64,000 bases of DNA from Deltaproteobacteria bacterium (GTDB taxonomy: Bacteria > Myxococcota_A > UBA9160 > UBA4427). The stretch lies in contig JAJDAN010000039.1 of the NCBI GenBank assembly GCA_029261855.1, positions 140,954-204,953 on the forward strand. Direction: 5' to 3'. Position 1 is the first letter of the stretch. Each line of letters opens with the position of its first letter. This document shows positions 17,052-25,718 of the stretch, one piece after another. The translations under genes and the position numbers were made by a program. The notes under the pieces are model-generated. The model was given only the letters and a program-made list of their open reading frames with translations. It did no database searches and was not told the DNA's origin.

Positions 17052-18584
17052 ATGCACGGTGTACAAACGACAAGACGCTTCGACTTCCAGCGAGCCACTT
17101 TCGGACTCGCGGGGATGTTCGCCCTCTTCGGCTTCTTCCTGCTGGGCTGCGCGGGAAGCGGGCTCGACATCCAGCCGATCCCCGTCACGACGAACCCGTC
17201 CGAGCAGGTGGCGTCGCTGGCGTCCGAGCTGGACGCCGCCCAGGCAGAGGGTGTCGCTGTGCTGTCGCCCACGTGGTTCGGCAAGGCGCAGGCTTCCCTC
17301 GACACCGCTCGCCAGCGACTCGACGGCGGATCCGGCGTGCAGAAGGTGCTCGAGACCGTGTCCCAGGGCCGCGCCGAGCTGGCGCGCGCGCGTTCCTACG
17401 CGCAGGTCACCCACACCGCCATCCCGAAGGCCGTCGAGGCGCGCGAAGCCGCGCGCAACGCCGGTGCCACCAGCCTCGGCGGTGAAGGCTACGCCGAGGC
17501 GGAGAGCCACTTCCTGGCGCTCAGCGCCGCCGTCGAAGACGACGAGCTCGCCTGGGCGACCCGCAAGCAGGCCGAAATCGTGAAGGAGTTCCGCGACCTC
17601 GAGCTGGCCGCCATCGAGCAGAACACCCTGGGCGAAGTGCGTCGCCTCATCAAGGAGACGAGCAAGCAGGGCGGCGTCGAGTTCGCCCCGAAGGCCCTCG
17701 CCCGCGCGAAGTCATCGCTGGCCGACGTCGAGCAGTTCATCGAGAAGGATCGCTACGCGTCGGAGCAGATGTCCGAGCTGGCCGCCCAGGCCCTGTTCGA
17801 GGCCAAGCGTGCGCTCCAGACGACGCAAGAGGCAAAGCTGCTCTCGAAGCAGTCGCCCGAGCAGATCGCGGCGGCACAGGAGAGCGTGCTCGCCAGCTAC
17901 GCCAAGGGCCTCAACCTGGCGGACCTGCGCGACCAGAGCTTCACCACCCAACGCGACACCATCCGCACGGGCATCGACCAGCTCACCAAGGACCGGGACT
18001 TCCTGGTCAATCGCACTGAAAAGGCGCGCGCCCAGGTCGAAGAGCTGCGGGGGCAGATTGCCCAGCTCGAGGGGCAGAACGCAACGGAACGAGCGCGCAG
18101 CGACGAGCTCGAGTCCGAGCGCCAGTTCAACGCGCTCTACTCCGAGGTGAGCAACTACTTCGACCCGTCCGAGGCGGAAGTCTACAAGCAGGGTCAGAGT
18201 CTGGTCGTGCGGCTCCGGGGCATCCAGTTCCCGGTCGGCCAGCACGTCCTGATGCCCGACGACTACGCGTTGCTCGCCAAGGTGCAGCGCGCGGTGCGGG
18301 CCTTCGGCGAGCCGAAGGTCGTCATCGAAGGTCACACGGATACGACGGGCTCCGCCGACATGAACGACCTGCTGTCCCAGCAGCGTGCCGAGGCAGTGAT
18401 GGAGTACCTGGTGGCGAACAACACACTGGCAAGGGAGCGCATCGTCGCCATCGGCAAGGGCTTCGCGGTTCCGCTGGCCTCCAACGTCAGCGCGGAAGGA
18501 CGCGCGCTCAACCGCCGCATCGACGTCATCATCGACGCCAGCGGTCCGGTGGCGACGCCCGCGGTGTCGTCCGGCGGCAAGTAG
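17052..18584 (+). CDS. OmpA-family lipoprotein with DUF4398-like helical N-terminal part
   Basis: 510 residues. An N-terminal signal ends in a lipobox (FFLLGC, lipidated Cys at about residue 33). Residues 60-340 are long alpha helices rich in Ala, Glu and Gln (SEQVASLASELDAAQAEG..., QVEELRGQIAQLEGQ), probably a coiled coil. The C-terminal OmpA domain (about 370-490) has FPVGQHVLMPDDYALLAKV, VVIEGHTDTTGSADMNDLLSQQRAEAV and ALNRRIDVII, which bind peptidoglycan. The protein would tether the outer membrane to the wall or span the periplasm. ATG 17052 has a matching AGGAGA site, and a strong hairpin terminator follows. Confidence 0.9.
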   Translation: MHGVQTTRRFDFQRATFGLAGMFALFGFFLLGCAGSGLDIQPIPVTTNPSEQVASLASELDAAQAEGVAVLSPTWFGKAQASLDTARQRLDGGSGVQKVLETVSQGRAELARARSYAQVTHTAIPKAVEAREAARNAGATSLGGEGYAEAESHFLALSAAVEDDELAWATRKQAEIVKEFRDLELAAIEQNTLGEVRRLIKETSKQGGVEFAPKALARAKSSLADVEQFIEKDRYASEQMSELAAQALFEAKRALQTTQEAKLLSKQSPEQIAAAQESVLASYAKGLNLADLRDQSFTTQRDTIRTGIDQLTKDRDFLVNRTEKARAQVEELRGQIAQLEGQNATERARSDELESERQFNALYSEVSNYFDPSEAEVYKQGQSLVVRLRGIQFPVGQHVLMPDDYALLAKVQRAVRAFGEPKVVIEGHTDTTGSADMNDLLSQQRAEAVMEYLVANNTLARERIVAIGKGFAVPLASNVSAEGRALNRRIDVIIDASGPVATPAVSSGGK

Positions 18585-18610
18585 CCACTCAACTAGCGAC
18601 TCGAAGAGAA

Positions 18611-18654
18611 ACGGCCCTCGCTGGCGCGCACAGAGCGCGCCCGGCGGGGGCCGT
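18611..18654 (+). terminator. Strong GC-rich hairpin terminator after the OmpA-type gene
   Basis: An arm at 18611-18629 (ACGGCCCTCGCTGGCGCGC) pairs, with small mismatches, with 18635-18654 around the loop ACAGA. It is followed by a mixed T-containing tail (CGTGCTTCGTCT). Confidence 0.7.
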
Positions 18655-18736
18655 CGTGCTTCGTCTCGGGAATTCCGCTTGACCGGACGGCGACGCGTCC
18701 GTCAGTATCGGGGGCCGACTCCCACCGGAGGCCCGA

Positions 18737-19477
18737 ATGGATTCTCGCTCCACGCTGAAGCTGTCGCATAACGCCGGACTCGCACTCGCCGCCGCGATGG
18801 CCGCTCTCGGGATCTCCGTCGCGGGGCCCGCGCAGGCAATCTCCCAGGACTTCGCCTTCGAGCTCACGACCGTAGACATCGACCTGCTGGGCACAGGTCT
18901 GCAGCCGGGAGACGTGCTCCAGGGGAACTTCAGCCACAGCAGCTGCCTGAGCCAGGGCTGCCGCGACCAGTACACCATCAGCTCGACGTTCGGGTACTAC
19001 TACGATCTCTCGATCGGCCTCGACCTGCTGCTGGGCAGCTTCCAGGTGGAATCCAATGCGTACGTGACGGACATCTACATCACGAACGGCACCGCGTACG
19101 ATTCGTACTCCTTCACCACCTGGTACGACGTCGGCAACGGCACCATCAACCCGTTGCCGTCGACGATCCTCGGAGAGCCCGTTCTCGATGTATTCCTGCT
19201 ACAGACCTCGGCACACCTGACGCTCGTCGATCCCGACCACAATGCCCTCGTCTCGGGCTACATCCCGGCAGAGCTCCCGTCCCTAGCCATCTTCGAAGAG
19301 ATGAGCTTCGACGTTCACGTCTACCTCGACTACTACACGGCGAGCGGGGCGGTCTACGGTCGTGAGGTGTTCAGCGCGACCGCCCTCCTGCCCCAGGTGC
19401 TGCCGGAGCCCTCGACCGCACTCCTGCTCGGAATCGGGCTGGCCGGAGCGGCCGCCACGCGGCGCCGGAGCACCTGA
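18737..19477 (+). CDS. PEP-CTERM sorting-domain secreted protein
   Basis: 246 residues. The signal peptide ends near GPAQAIS. The mature part is beta-rich and acidic, with tyrosine-rich strands (FGYYYDLSIGLDLLLGSF, YVTDIYITNGTAYDSYSF), a Cys pair in HSSCLSQGCRDQY, and no recognised enzyme motif. The tail is a PEP-CTERM signal: LPEPSTALLLGIGLAGAAA then RRRS. Exosortase would cut there and attach the protein to the cell surface or matrix. No exosortase lies in the window. A GGAGG ribosome site precedes the ATG, and a small terminator follows directly. Confidence 0.88.
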   Translation: MDSRSTLKLSHNAGLALAAAMAALGISVAGPAQAISQDFAFELTTVDIDLLGTGLQPGDVLQGNFSHSSCLSQGCRDQYTISSTFGYYYDLSIGLDLLLGSFQVESNAYVTDIYITNGTAYDSYSFTTWYDVGNGTINPLPSTILGEPVLDVFLLQTSAHLTLVDPDHNALVSGYIPAELPSLAIFEEMSFDVHVYLDYYTASGAVYGREVFSATALLPQVLPEPSTALLLGIGLAGAAATRRRST

Positions 19478-19478
19478 C

Positions 19479-19499
19479 AGAGCCCACAGGGCTCTCTTT
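19479..19499 (+). terminator. Hairpin terminator after the PEP-CTERM gene
   Basis: AGAGCCC (19479-19485), loop ACA, GGGCTCT (19489-19495), then CTTTG. It starts 2 bases after the stop codon. Confidence 0.7.
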
Positions 19500-19582
19500 G
19501 CGGCGGGTCGGCCTCCTAGCTGCGGTCTGACGACCTTTGCGTCGTCGCCAGTTTCCCCAAGACTCCGTCTTGGAACTGACAC

Positions 19583-20458
19583 CTAGTCGCGCCAGCGCGT
19601 CACGCTGTCGACGAGGCGCGCGTCCCCGATCTCGTCGCAGAACGCCTCGAGGGCCGCGCGGTCGGCGCCTCGCCAGCACAGATCGTCGAGGGTCTCGTCG
19701 AGAGGCACGTCCCGGCGCAGGGTCGCGAGCTGCTTGTACAGGTCTGCCTCTTCGCGGCCGGCCGCGAGGTTGCCCGCCAGGCGCTTGGCTCCGCGAACGG
19801 CCACCTCCCACTTCTCCGGGTCGTCGGGAACCCGCTCGAGATGCTCGTAGTGCGCGAGCACCGTCGCCGTCGACTTCGCCCCCCAGCCGGGGATGCCGGG
19901 GATGCCGTCGGCGCTGTCGCCGACCAGCGCCAGGTAGTCGGGGATCGACGCCGGTCCGACGCCGAACTTCTCCCGCACGCCGGCGTCGCCGCGCTCGACG
20001 CGACGCACCCGATCGACGGTCACGACGCGGCTCCCCTCCACGCACTGGCACAGGTCCTTGTCGGGCGAGCACAGCACTACCTGCTCGACGGCGGGTTCCG
20101 CGCCGTAGCGCGCTGCCCCCGCGGCCAGGGCGTCGTCCGCCTCGAACTCGGTCATGCCCCAGACCGTCAGGCCGAGCGCCGTACAGCCGCGTTCGGCCAG
20201 CGGGAACTGCTGCCACAGATCCGGCTCGAGCCCCTCGCCCCGCTTGTAGCCGTCGAACATCTCGTTGCGGAACGACTCGATCACCGTGTCGAACGCACAG
20301 GCGACGTGACTGACATCGCCCTGGCGCAGCAGCGAAAGCATCGACCGCAGCAAACCGCGGGTCGCGCCGACTTCCTGACCGCTCGGGGACTTCGCGCTCG
20401 GCGCACCGAAGTGGGCGCGGAAGAGCTCGAAGGTCCCGTCGACGAGATGGACTTTCAC
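19583..20458 (-). CDS. Stand-alone 5'-3' exonuclease (DNA polymerase I N-domain/FEN-like)
   Basis: 291 residues, about the size of the isolated 5'-3' exonuclease domain. Acidic metal-binding residues are visible: MKVHLVDGTFELFRAHF (first Asp), VACAFDTVIESFRNEMFDGYKRGE, GMTEFEADDALAAGA, VLCSPDKDLCQCV, and the helix-hairpin-helix ALVGDSADGIPGIPGWGAKSTA. It would remove 5' flaps or RNA primers. No polymerase domain is attached. It lies 17 bases downstream of an acyl-CoA dehydrogenase gene on the same strand, an unusual neighbour. Confidence 0.88.
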   Translation of the reverse strand: MKVHLVDGTFELFRAHFGAPSAKSPSGQEVGATRGLLRSMLSLLRQGDVSHVACAFDTVIESFRNEMFDGYKRGEGLEPDLWQQFPLAERGCTALGLTVWGMTEFEADDALAAGAARYGAEPAVEQVVLCSPDKDLCQCVEGSRVVTVDRVRRVERGDAGVREKFGVGPASIPDYLALVGDSADGIPGIPGWGAKSTATVLAHYEHLERVPDDPEKWEVAVRGAKRLAGNLAAGREEADLYKQLATLRRDVPLDETLDDLCWRGADRAALEAFCDEIGDARLVDSVTRWRD

Positions 20459-20475
20459 GGTCGATCCCCCACGGA

Positions 20476-21657
20476 TCAGAAGTTCTTCGGCAGGCCCAGG
20501 CCTCGCCGGGAGATGATGTTCTTCTGGATCTCGGACGTCCCGCCGCCGACGGTGTCCACCACCGTGTAGCGATACGAGCGCTCGAAGCGTCCGTCCAGCG
20601 GTGCACCCTCCACACCGGGCTTGAGCTGTCCCGCCGGTCCCATCATGTCGAGCGCCGCGTTCGCGACGCGCTGGCCCAGCTCGGACTGGAACAGCTTGTA
20701 CATGGCCGCCTGCACGGTGGGAATGCGGCCCTTGAGTGCCTCGCTGATGACCTTGCGCTGGAGCATGCGCGCGACCTCCAGCTCGGCGACCAGCCTGGCC
20801 AGGACGCTGCGCACGCCGGGATCGTCGCGCACCGGCTCACCATCGCGGCTGGCGTTCCGCGCCCAGTCGCACAGGGCGGCGATCTTCATCTCGTGGGGGC
20901 CCACGGGCAGCATCGCGAAGCGCTCGAGGTCCAGGGCTTCGCAGATGTAGGTCCAGCCCTTGCCGACCTCTCCCACCACGAAGTCGTCTTCGACGAAGAC
21001 GTCGTCGAAGTAGACCTCGTTCGTGCGCTCGTCGCCGATCGTCCAGGTGGGATGGATCTCGAGACCGGCGTGGTCCATGGGGACGAGGAACAAGGTGATG
21101 CCGCCGTGCTTGCTGGCGGGGTCGGTGCGCGCGCCCACCCAGTACCAGTCGGCGAAGTGCGCCGAGGTGGTCCAGATCTTGTGGCCGGAGAGCACCCAGC
21201 CCCCCCGAGCATCGTCGCGGGTGGCCCGCAGCTGCATCGACGCGGCGTCCGATCCCGCCGCCGGCTCGCTGTAGCCGATCGCGAACTCGACCTCGCCGCG
21301 GATGATCTGCGGCAGGAAGGTCTCTTTGAGACGTGGGTTGCCGTGCCGGATGATGGTCTTGCCGACGATGCCCACGCCCTTGCCGGGCTGCGGCGCACCG
21401 ACCCGCGACAGCGCCTCGGTCAGCACGAAGTCGTAGATGCCGGCGCGCTCGGCGCCGCCGTACTCCTCGGGCCACGACATGCCGAGCCAGCCCTGCTTCG
21501 CGAGCTTGCCCATGAAGACCCGCTTGGCCGGGGTCTCCACGGTCTGCGAGAGCTGCTCGGGATTGGCGTCCATGACGTCGTCCGAGTGGTTTGCAGCGAG
21601 GAAGCGCTCGACCTCCAGCTCGAAGTCGCGTTCCTCGGGATTCAACTCGAAGTTCAC
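20476..21657 (-). CDS. Acyl-CoA dehydrogenase, paralogue of the one at 14104-15288
   Basis: 393 residues. MNFELNPEERDFELEVERFLA, WLGMSWPEEYGGAERAG, YSEPAAGSDAASMQLRA, KIWTTSAHFADWYWVGARTD and GGGTSEIQKNIISRRGLGLPKNF are shared nearly word for word with the paralogue, including the helix-G ALDLERF that supplies the probable catalytic Glu. The shared ADWYWVGARTD block suggests the same substrate class. GTG start. Divergent from a CoA-transferase gene (126 bases between starts), which may provide its substrate. Confidence 0.9.
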   Translation of the reverse strand: MNFELNPEERDFELEVERFLAANHSDDVMDANPEQLSQTVETPAKRVFMGKLAKQGWLGMSWPEEYGGAERAGIYDFVLTEALSRVGAPQPGKGVGIVGKTIIRHGNPRLKETFLPQIIRGEVEFAIGYSEPAAGSDAASMQLRATRDDARGGWVLSGHKIWTTSAHFADWYWVGARTDPASKHGGITLFLVPMDHAGLEIHPTWTIGDERTNEVYFDDVFVEDDFVVGEVGKGWTYICEALDLERFAMLPVGPHEMKIAALCDWARNASRDGEPVRDDPGVRSVLARLVAELEVARMLQRKVISEALKGRIPTVQAAMYKLFQSELGQRVANAALDMMGPAGQLKPGVEGAPLDGRFERSYRYTVVDTVGGGTSEIQKNIISRRGLGLPKNF

Positions 21658-21770
21658 AGGGGGTCCTCATGAGTGGAACGAGTCGGACAGATCGAACGGA
21701 CCGGCACGGTAGCCGACGGCATCGGAGACGGCCGGCGATCCCCTGCGCGGGACGTGTGGCGCGGCGCGCG

Positions 21771-21776
21771 TATACT
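21771..21776 (+). promoter_or_regulatory. -10-like box 7 bases before the CoA-transferase start
   Basis: TATACT followed by 7 bases and GTG at 21784. It is the only AT-rich hexamer in the divergent intergenic region on this strand, and no ribosome-binding sequence lies between it and the start. It predicts a leaderless mRNA. Confidence 0.45.
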
Positions 21777-21783
21777 CCCGCCC

Positions 21784-23031
21784 GTGCGAATCGGCGAGAT
21801 TCGGAGACCCGAGCGGGCGCAGTGGGGAAAGCCGCTCGACGGCGTGCGGATCCTCGCGGCCGAGCAGATGCAGGCCCTGCCCTACGCGACCCAGCTGATG
21901 AGCCACCTCGGCGCGGCGGTCGTCAAGGTCGAGCACCCTCGGAACGGGGAGTCCGGTCGAGGCGCCCGCCCCTTCCTGATCGACGAGGACGGTCGCCAGG
22001 TGGGCGCGACCTATCTGCGCAACAACCTCAGCAAGCAAAGCATCGGCATCGACCTCAAGCGGCCCGCCGGGCGCGACCTCTTCAAGCGCCTCGTGCCGCA
22101 CTTCGACATCGTGGCCGAGAACTTCACGCCGGGGACCATGGACCGCCTCGGACTCGGGTACGCGGCGTTGTCCGAGCTGGAACCCCGGCTCGTGTACGCG
22201 TCCATCTCCGGCTTCGGGAACCAAGGCGATTCGCCGTACGCGAGCTGGCCCGCCTACGCGCCGATGGTCGAAGCCATGGCCGGCATCTACGAGCCGAGCC
22301 GCAAGCCAGGGCAGCCGCCGCCGGTGGTGGTCGCCGGCGCCCTGGGCGACAACGGCGCCGGGCTGTTCGCGGTCATCGGCGTGCTGGCGGCCCTGCTGCA
22401 CCGGGAGCGCACGGGCCTCGGCCAGCACGTGGACATCTCGATGTACGACGCCATGGTCGCCATGTCCGACATGGTTCCGCACCTGTGGTCCATGGACGCC
22501 CCCGCGGCCTGGGCCACCGCCGGGTCCATCGCCATCGTCGCGGGCTTCCGCGCCCGAGACGGATACTTCGTGGTCTCGGTCATGCGCGAGCACCAGTTCG
22601 AGCGACTGGCGCACACCGTGGGCCACCCGGAATGGTGCGACGAACCGCGCTTCGCGACCCGCGAAGGCTGGGCCGAGAACATCGAAGGCGTGATCCGCCC
22701 GGCCGTCGAGGCCTGGTCGGTCGACCTCACCCGACTCGAAGCCTGCAGCGTGCTGTGCGGCGAGGGCATCCCGTCGGGACCCAGCAACCTGGCCCACGAC
22801 ATCCACGCCGACCCGCATGTGCAGGCGCACGACATGCTCATCGAGGTACCGCGGCCCGACAGCGACAAGCCGATGCAGGTCGTGGGCAACCCAGTCAAGC
22901 TGTCGCGGGTATCGGAGGGTCCCGTCACACCCTTCCCCCGGCTCGGCGAGCACACCGAACAGGTGCTGCGCGAGACCCTCGATCTCGGCGACGAGGAGAT
23001 CGGCGGCCTGCGCGAGCAGGGAGTCATCTGA
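21784..23031 (+). CDS. CaiB/BaiF family CoA-transferase
   Basis: 415 residues from the GTG. KPLDGVRILAAEQMQALPYATQLMSHLGAAVVKVEHP is the family III opening with an unusual AEQMQALP in place of the common LDLT block (shown for reference, split in reading). GRQVGATYLRNNLSKQSIGIDLK and NFTPGTMDRLGLGY are conserved blocks, and the Asp of GALGDNGAGLFAVIG is the probable catalytic residue. It would load CoA on a carboxylic acid. Divergent transcription with an acyl-CoA dehydrogenase suggests shared regulation. Confidence 0.87.
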   Translation: MRIGEIRRPERAQWGKPLDGVRILAAEQMQALPYATQLMSHLGAAVVKVEHPRNGESGRGARPFLIDEDGRQVGATYLRNNLSKQSIGIDLKRPAGRDLFKRLVPHFDIVAENFTPGTMDRLGLGYAALSELEPRLVYASISGFGNQGDSPYASWPAYAPMVEAMAGIYEPSRKPGQPPPVVVAGALGDNGAGLFAVIGVLAALLHRERTGLGQHVDISMYDAMVAMSDMVPHLWSMDAPAAWATAGSIAIVAGFRARDGYFVVSVMREHQFERLAHTVGHPEWCDEPRFATREGWAENIEGVIRPAVEAWSVDLTRLEACSVLCGEGIPSGPSNLAHDIHADPHVQAHDMLIEVPRPDSDKPMQVVGNPVKLSRVSEGPVTPFPRLGEHTEQVLRETLDLGDEEIGGLREQGVI

Positions 23032-23061
23032 CGCGGTCTCGCGCAGGACCCAAGGCAGCGG

Positions 23062-23850
23062 CTACTCGACAGGCTCTCCGACCTGGCCCGCGAAGCGCGC
23101 GTTGAGGCGCCGCATGCCCGATAGCCAGCGGTCGTAGTCCCCTGCCTTGCGCTGGATGTACTGCTCGACGACCGGATGCGGCAGGATCAGGAAGCGTTCC
23201 TCGGCCAGCCCCTCGATGACGCTGTCCGCGAGGTCCTCGGGCTCGAGCATGCCGTCGACACCGGCAACCCCGCCCCCCTGCATGCCTGCGGTCATGGCTG
23301 TCCGCACCGCCTGCGGACACAGCACGGACACCTTGATGCCCTGATCGCCGTGGGTGATCGAGAGCCACTCGGCCAGCGCCACGGCTGCGTGCTTCGTGAC
23401 CGCGTACGGCGCCGAGCCGATCTGGGTCAGCAGGCCGGCCGCGGAAGCGGTGTTCAGCAGATAGCCCTCTCCCCGGGCGATCATGCCGGGCAGCACCGCG
23501 CGCGCGGCGTAGATGTGCGACATCACGTTGACGCCCCAGATCTGCATCCAGCCCTCGTCGGGGACTTCGACGCCGCCTTCCATGCCGATGCCGGCGTTGG
23601 AGCAGAAGAGATCGATGGGGCCGTTCGCCTTCTCCGCATCTGCAACCAGAGCCTGAAGCTGCGACTCGTTGCTGACGTCGAGGCCGACTCCGATGCCACC
23701 AATCTCCTTCGCCACGGCTTCAGCGCCGGCGGCGTCCAGGTCCGCGGCCACGACGGCGCTGGCCCCTTCCGCCTTGAAGCGACGCGCGAGGGCACGTCCG
23801 ATGCCCGATGCAGCGCCGGTCACGACGACGTGCTTGCCTTCGATCTTCAT
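23062..23850 (-). CDS. Short-chain dehydrogenase/reductase
   Basis: 262 residues. Classical [11 protein letters not shown] nucleotide-binding motif at about residues 11-18, Asp at the end of strand 2 (AADLDAAGA, favouring NAD(H)), NAG at 86-88 (CSNAGIG), catalytic Ser/Tyr/Lys in [11 protein letters not shown] and YAVTKHA. The C-terminal extension ([21 protein letters not shown]) is typical for SDRs next to acyl-CoA genes. GAGGAG ribosome site before the ATG. Substrate unknown, probably a 3-hydroxyacyl derivative or an alcohol. Confidence 0.87.
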   Translation of the reverse strand: MKIEGKHVVVTGAASGIGRALARRFKAEGASAVVAADLDAAGAEAVAKEIGGIGVGLDVSNESQLQALVADAEKANGPIDLFCSNAGIGMEGGVEVPDEGWMQIWGVNVMSHIYAARAVLPGMIARGEGYLLNTASAAGLLTQIGSAPYAVTKHAAVALAEWLSITHGDQGIKVSVLCPQAVRTAMTAGMQGGGVAGVDGMLEPEDLADSVIEGLAEERFLILPHPVVEQYIQRKAGDYDRWLSGMRRLNARFAGQVGEPVE

Positions 23851-23982
23851 GCTCGCTCCTCTGCTGCGCCGTTCACTCTCGCCCCAGTCTCTCCCCAGTT
23901 GGCGCCCCGCTTGGCGAGGGACCGCCGATGGTAGTGTTTCGCGCGCCCCTGGGCGTACCCCTCGCCCGCGTATTCACACGAG

Positions 23983-24723
23983 GTGACCGTGGCCCGCGAT
24001 CTGTACCTGCACGAAACCGTCGACATCGTCGGACAAGGTGCCGTCCCCTACATGGAGAACAGCGTCGTCGGGTTCGACGCCGACGTCGTCGCCGACCGCG
24101 GGCTGACCCTGTACGGCACCTGGTACGTGCAGGGGTCGACCGGGCGCTGGCCCCAGGTCGTCAACATCTGGGAGCTGGTCGACGGATGGGAAGGCTGGAG
24201 ACGCCTGTGTCAGCGCACGAATCTGCGACGGGAAGCCAACCGCGAGCTGTCGTCCTGGTGGGCCGAGGCGGCAAGCTGGCGCAGCGGCGGCTTCGATCGA
24301 CTGCTCGGCGCGACGGAGGGAAGCCTTTCGTTGGCCGACGTGCGCGCAGGCGAGATCGAGGGGGAGCTCTTCATCCACGAACTGAGCCGCGTGCAGCCCG
24401 GAGCCGCACTCGACTTCCTCGCGGCCGTCGCTGAAGAGTGGGCGCCGGTGATGGCCGACCACGGTCACCGGCTGGTCGGGGCCTGGGAGGTGCTCTTCGG
24501 AGAGAGCGAAGTCTGCACCCTGTGGGCGACGGATCTCGACAGCCACATCGCGCTCTGCCGAGCGACCGAAGCGGCGCGAGGCTTCGCATCCCCGGGTGCG
24601 ACTGCCGACGAACGCATCCCCGCATGGCGCGAACGGATGCGACCGCTTCGGACGGACTGGCGCGAGGAGGTGCTCATCCCCTGTCCCGGATCGCCGATGG
24701 GGCCGGCGCGCTGGGCGGACTGA
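23983..24723 (+). CDS. Protein of unknown function with duplicated NIPSNAP-like (dimeric alpha-beta barrel) pattern
   Basis: 246 residues. No signal peptide. The N-terminal half has GLTLYGTWYVQGSTGRWPQVVNIWELVDGWEGW and the C-terminal half repeats the layout with HGHRLVGAWEVLFGESEVCTLWATDLDSHIAL, as in proteins with two ferredoxin-like barrels. Rich in Trp. The family call is tentative. Start is GTG 23983, with another GTG six bases later. It sits between an SDR and PEP-CTERM genes without overlap, so its operon context is unclear. Confidence 0.6.
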   Translation: MTVARDLYLHETVDIVGQGAVPYMENSVVGFDADVVADRGLTLYGTWYVQGSTGRWPQVVNIWELVDGWEGWRRLCQRTNLRREANRELSSWWAEAASWRSGGFDRLLGATEGSLSLADVRAGEIEGELFIHELSRVQPGAALDFLAAVAEEWAPVMADHGHRLVGAWEVLFGESEVCTLWATDLDSHIALCRATEAARGFASPGATADERIPAWRERMRPLRTDWREEVLIPCPGSPMGPARWAD

Positions 24724-24986
24724 GGCGCCGATCGGGGCCACGAATGGCGGCCCCAGGGGGTTCAAGGGATCTCTGCAGAGCGTCCGCAAGTTTCCGGAAG
24801 GAAACATATTTATTCTGAAACTCTTTCTTACTCCTGCCACACCATTCTGGGTATGATGACGGGGTTCCTGACACCACCTGGGAAGGGGGTCGGAAGCGAG
24901 GGCGAGCCTCTTGGCCCCCGCATCCGAGCGTCGAAACGCCGAAACGAACGCTCGCTCGATCCGCTTTCTTCCTAGGACTGGCCACC
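24724..24986 (+). promoter_or_regulatory. AT-rich regulatory region upstream of the PEP-CTERM pair
   Basis: 263 bases without a gene, with the lowest GC locally. It contains an inverted repeat TTTCC-GGAA-GGAAA (24791-24804), an AT-rich tract (ACATATTTATTC, 24804-24815) and a -10-like TATGAT at 24852-24857 with TTACTC 18 bases upstream. The leader would be about 120 bases. It probably carries the promoter and an activator or operator site for the two PEP-CTERM genes. Confidence 0.5.
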
Positions 24987-25664
24987 ATGCACGCAAAACT
25001 CTCGTTCCTCGTCGCCGCTGCGACTGCCGCACTTCTCTTCGCGGCGCCTTCGTTCGCAGCACCCATCCGCTACGAGTTCGATTCGGGATTCGTGACGCTG
25101 ACCGCATCGGTCGGGGGCGTCGCCATCGCCGACCCGGTCACCGCGTCCCTGTCCGGAACCCAGGTCACGATCGACGAAGATCCGATGGCACCGCAGCTGG
25201 TCTCGATCCAGCTCGACGTCGCGGGCCCGATCCCGATCGTACTCACCACTCCCTACGCGGGGTACGACGACATCGTCCTCGAGAGCCTGTCGCTGTCCGG
25301 CAGCTCGGGTCTGCTCGTCCCGCTCACGCCCGGACCGCCCACCGCCGAGTACTTCTTCCTCGTGAATCCGCTGGCGATCGATGCCGTCGTCTCCGCCGAC
25401 GGTCCGCCCCCGATCGAGTCCCTTGCGGTCGGCACCGAGGCGCCCGCAAGCGGCAGCCTGTTCGTGTCTTCGGAGCTGAACCAGCTGTCCCTGTCCGGCA
25501 TTACCATCGGGTCCTTCGCACCGTTCGGCGTGGATTCACCGCCGTTGGTCGTGAAGGCCGACTTCGTCTTCTCGGGATCGCCGATCCCGGAACCCAACGC
25601 TGCTCTGCTGTTCCTGGTGGGAACCCTCACCCTGACCAGCTGGACTCGAAGCAAGAGGACCTGA
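24987..25664 (+). CDS. PEP-CTERM sorting-domain secreted protein
   Basis: 225 residues. Signal peptide MHAKLSFLVAAATAALLFAAP ending near SFAAP. The mature part is a beta-rich, Ser/Leu/Pro-rich domain without Cys and without recognised motifs (YAGYDDIVLESLSLSGSSG, FVSSELNQLSLSGITIGSF). The tail IPEPNAALLFLVGTLTLTSW then RSKR is a PEP-CTERM signal. It is followed after 54 bases by another PEP-CTERM gene. The products are probably exopolymer-associated surface proteins; function unknown. Confidence 0.87.
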   Translation: MHAKLSFLVAAATAALLFAAPSFAAPIRYEFDSGFVTLTASVGGVAIADPVTASLSGTQVTIDEDPMAPQLVSIQLDVAGPIPIVLTTPYAGYDDIVLESLSLSGSSGLLVPLTPGPPTAEYFFLVNPLAIDAVVSADGPPPIESLAVGTEAPASGSLFVSSELNQLSLSGITIGSFAPFGVDSPPLVVKADFVFSGSPIPEPNAALLFLVGTLTLTSWTRSKRT

Positions 25665-25718
25665 CGAACACCTGAGCTCGTCTCCTCGATTCCTTGGGAA
25701 GGGGAATGGGGAGGAAAG

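Noticed and set aside
23971..23976. TATTCA box six bases before GTG at 23983
   Set aside because: Lacks the final T of the -10 pattern seen at the other sites.
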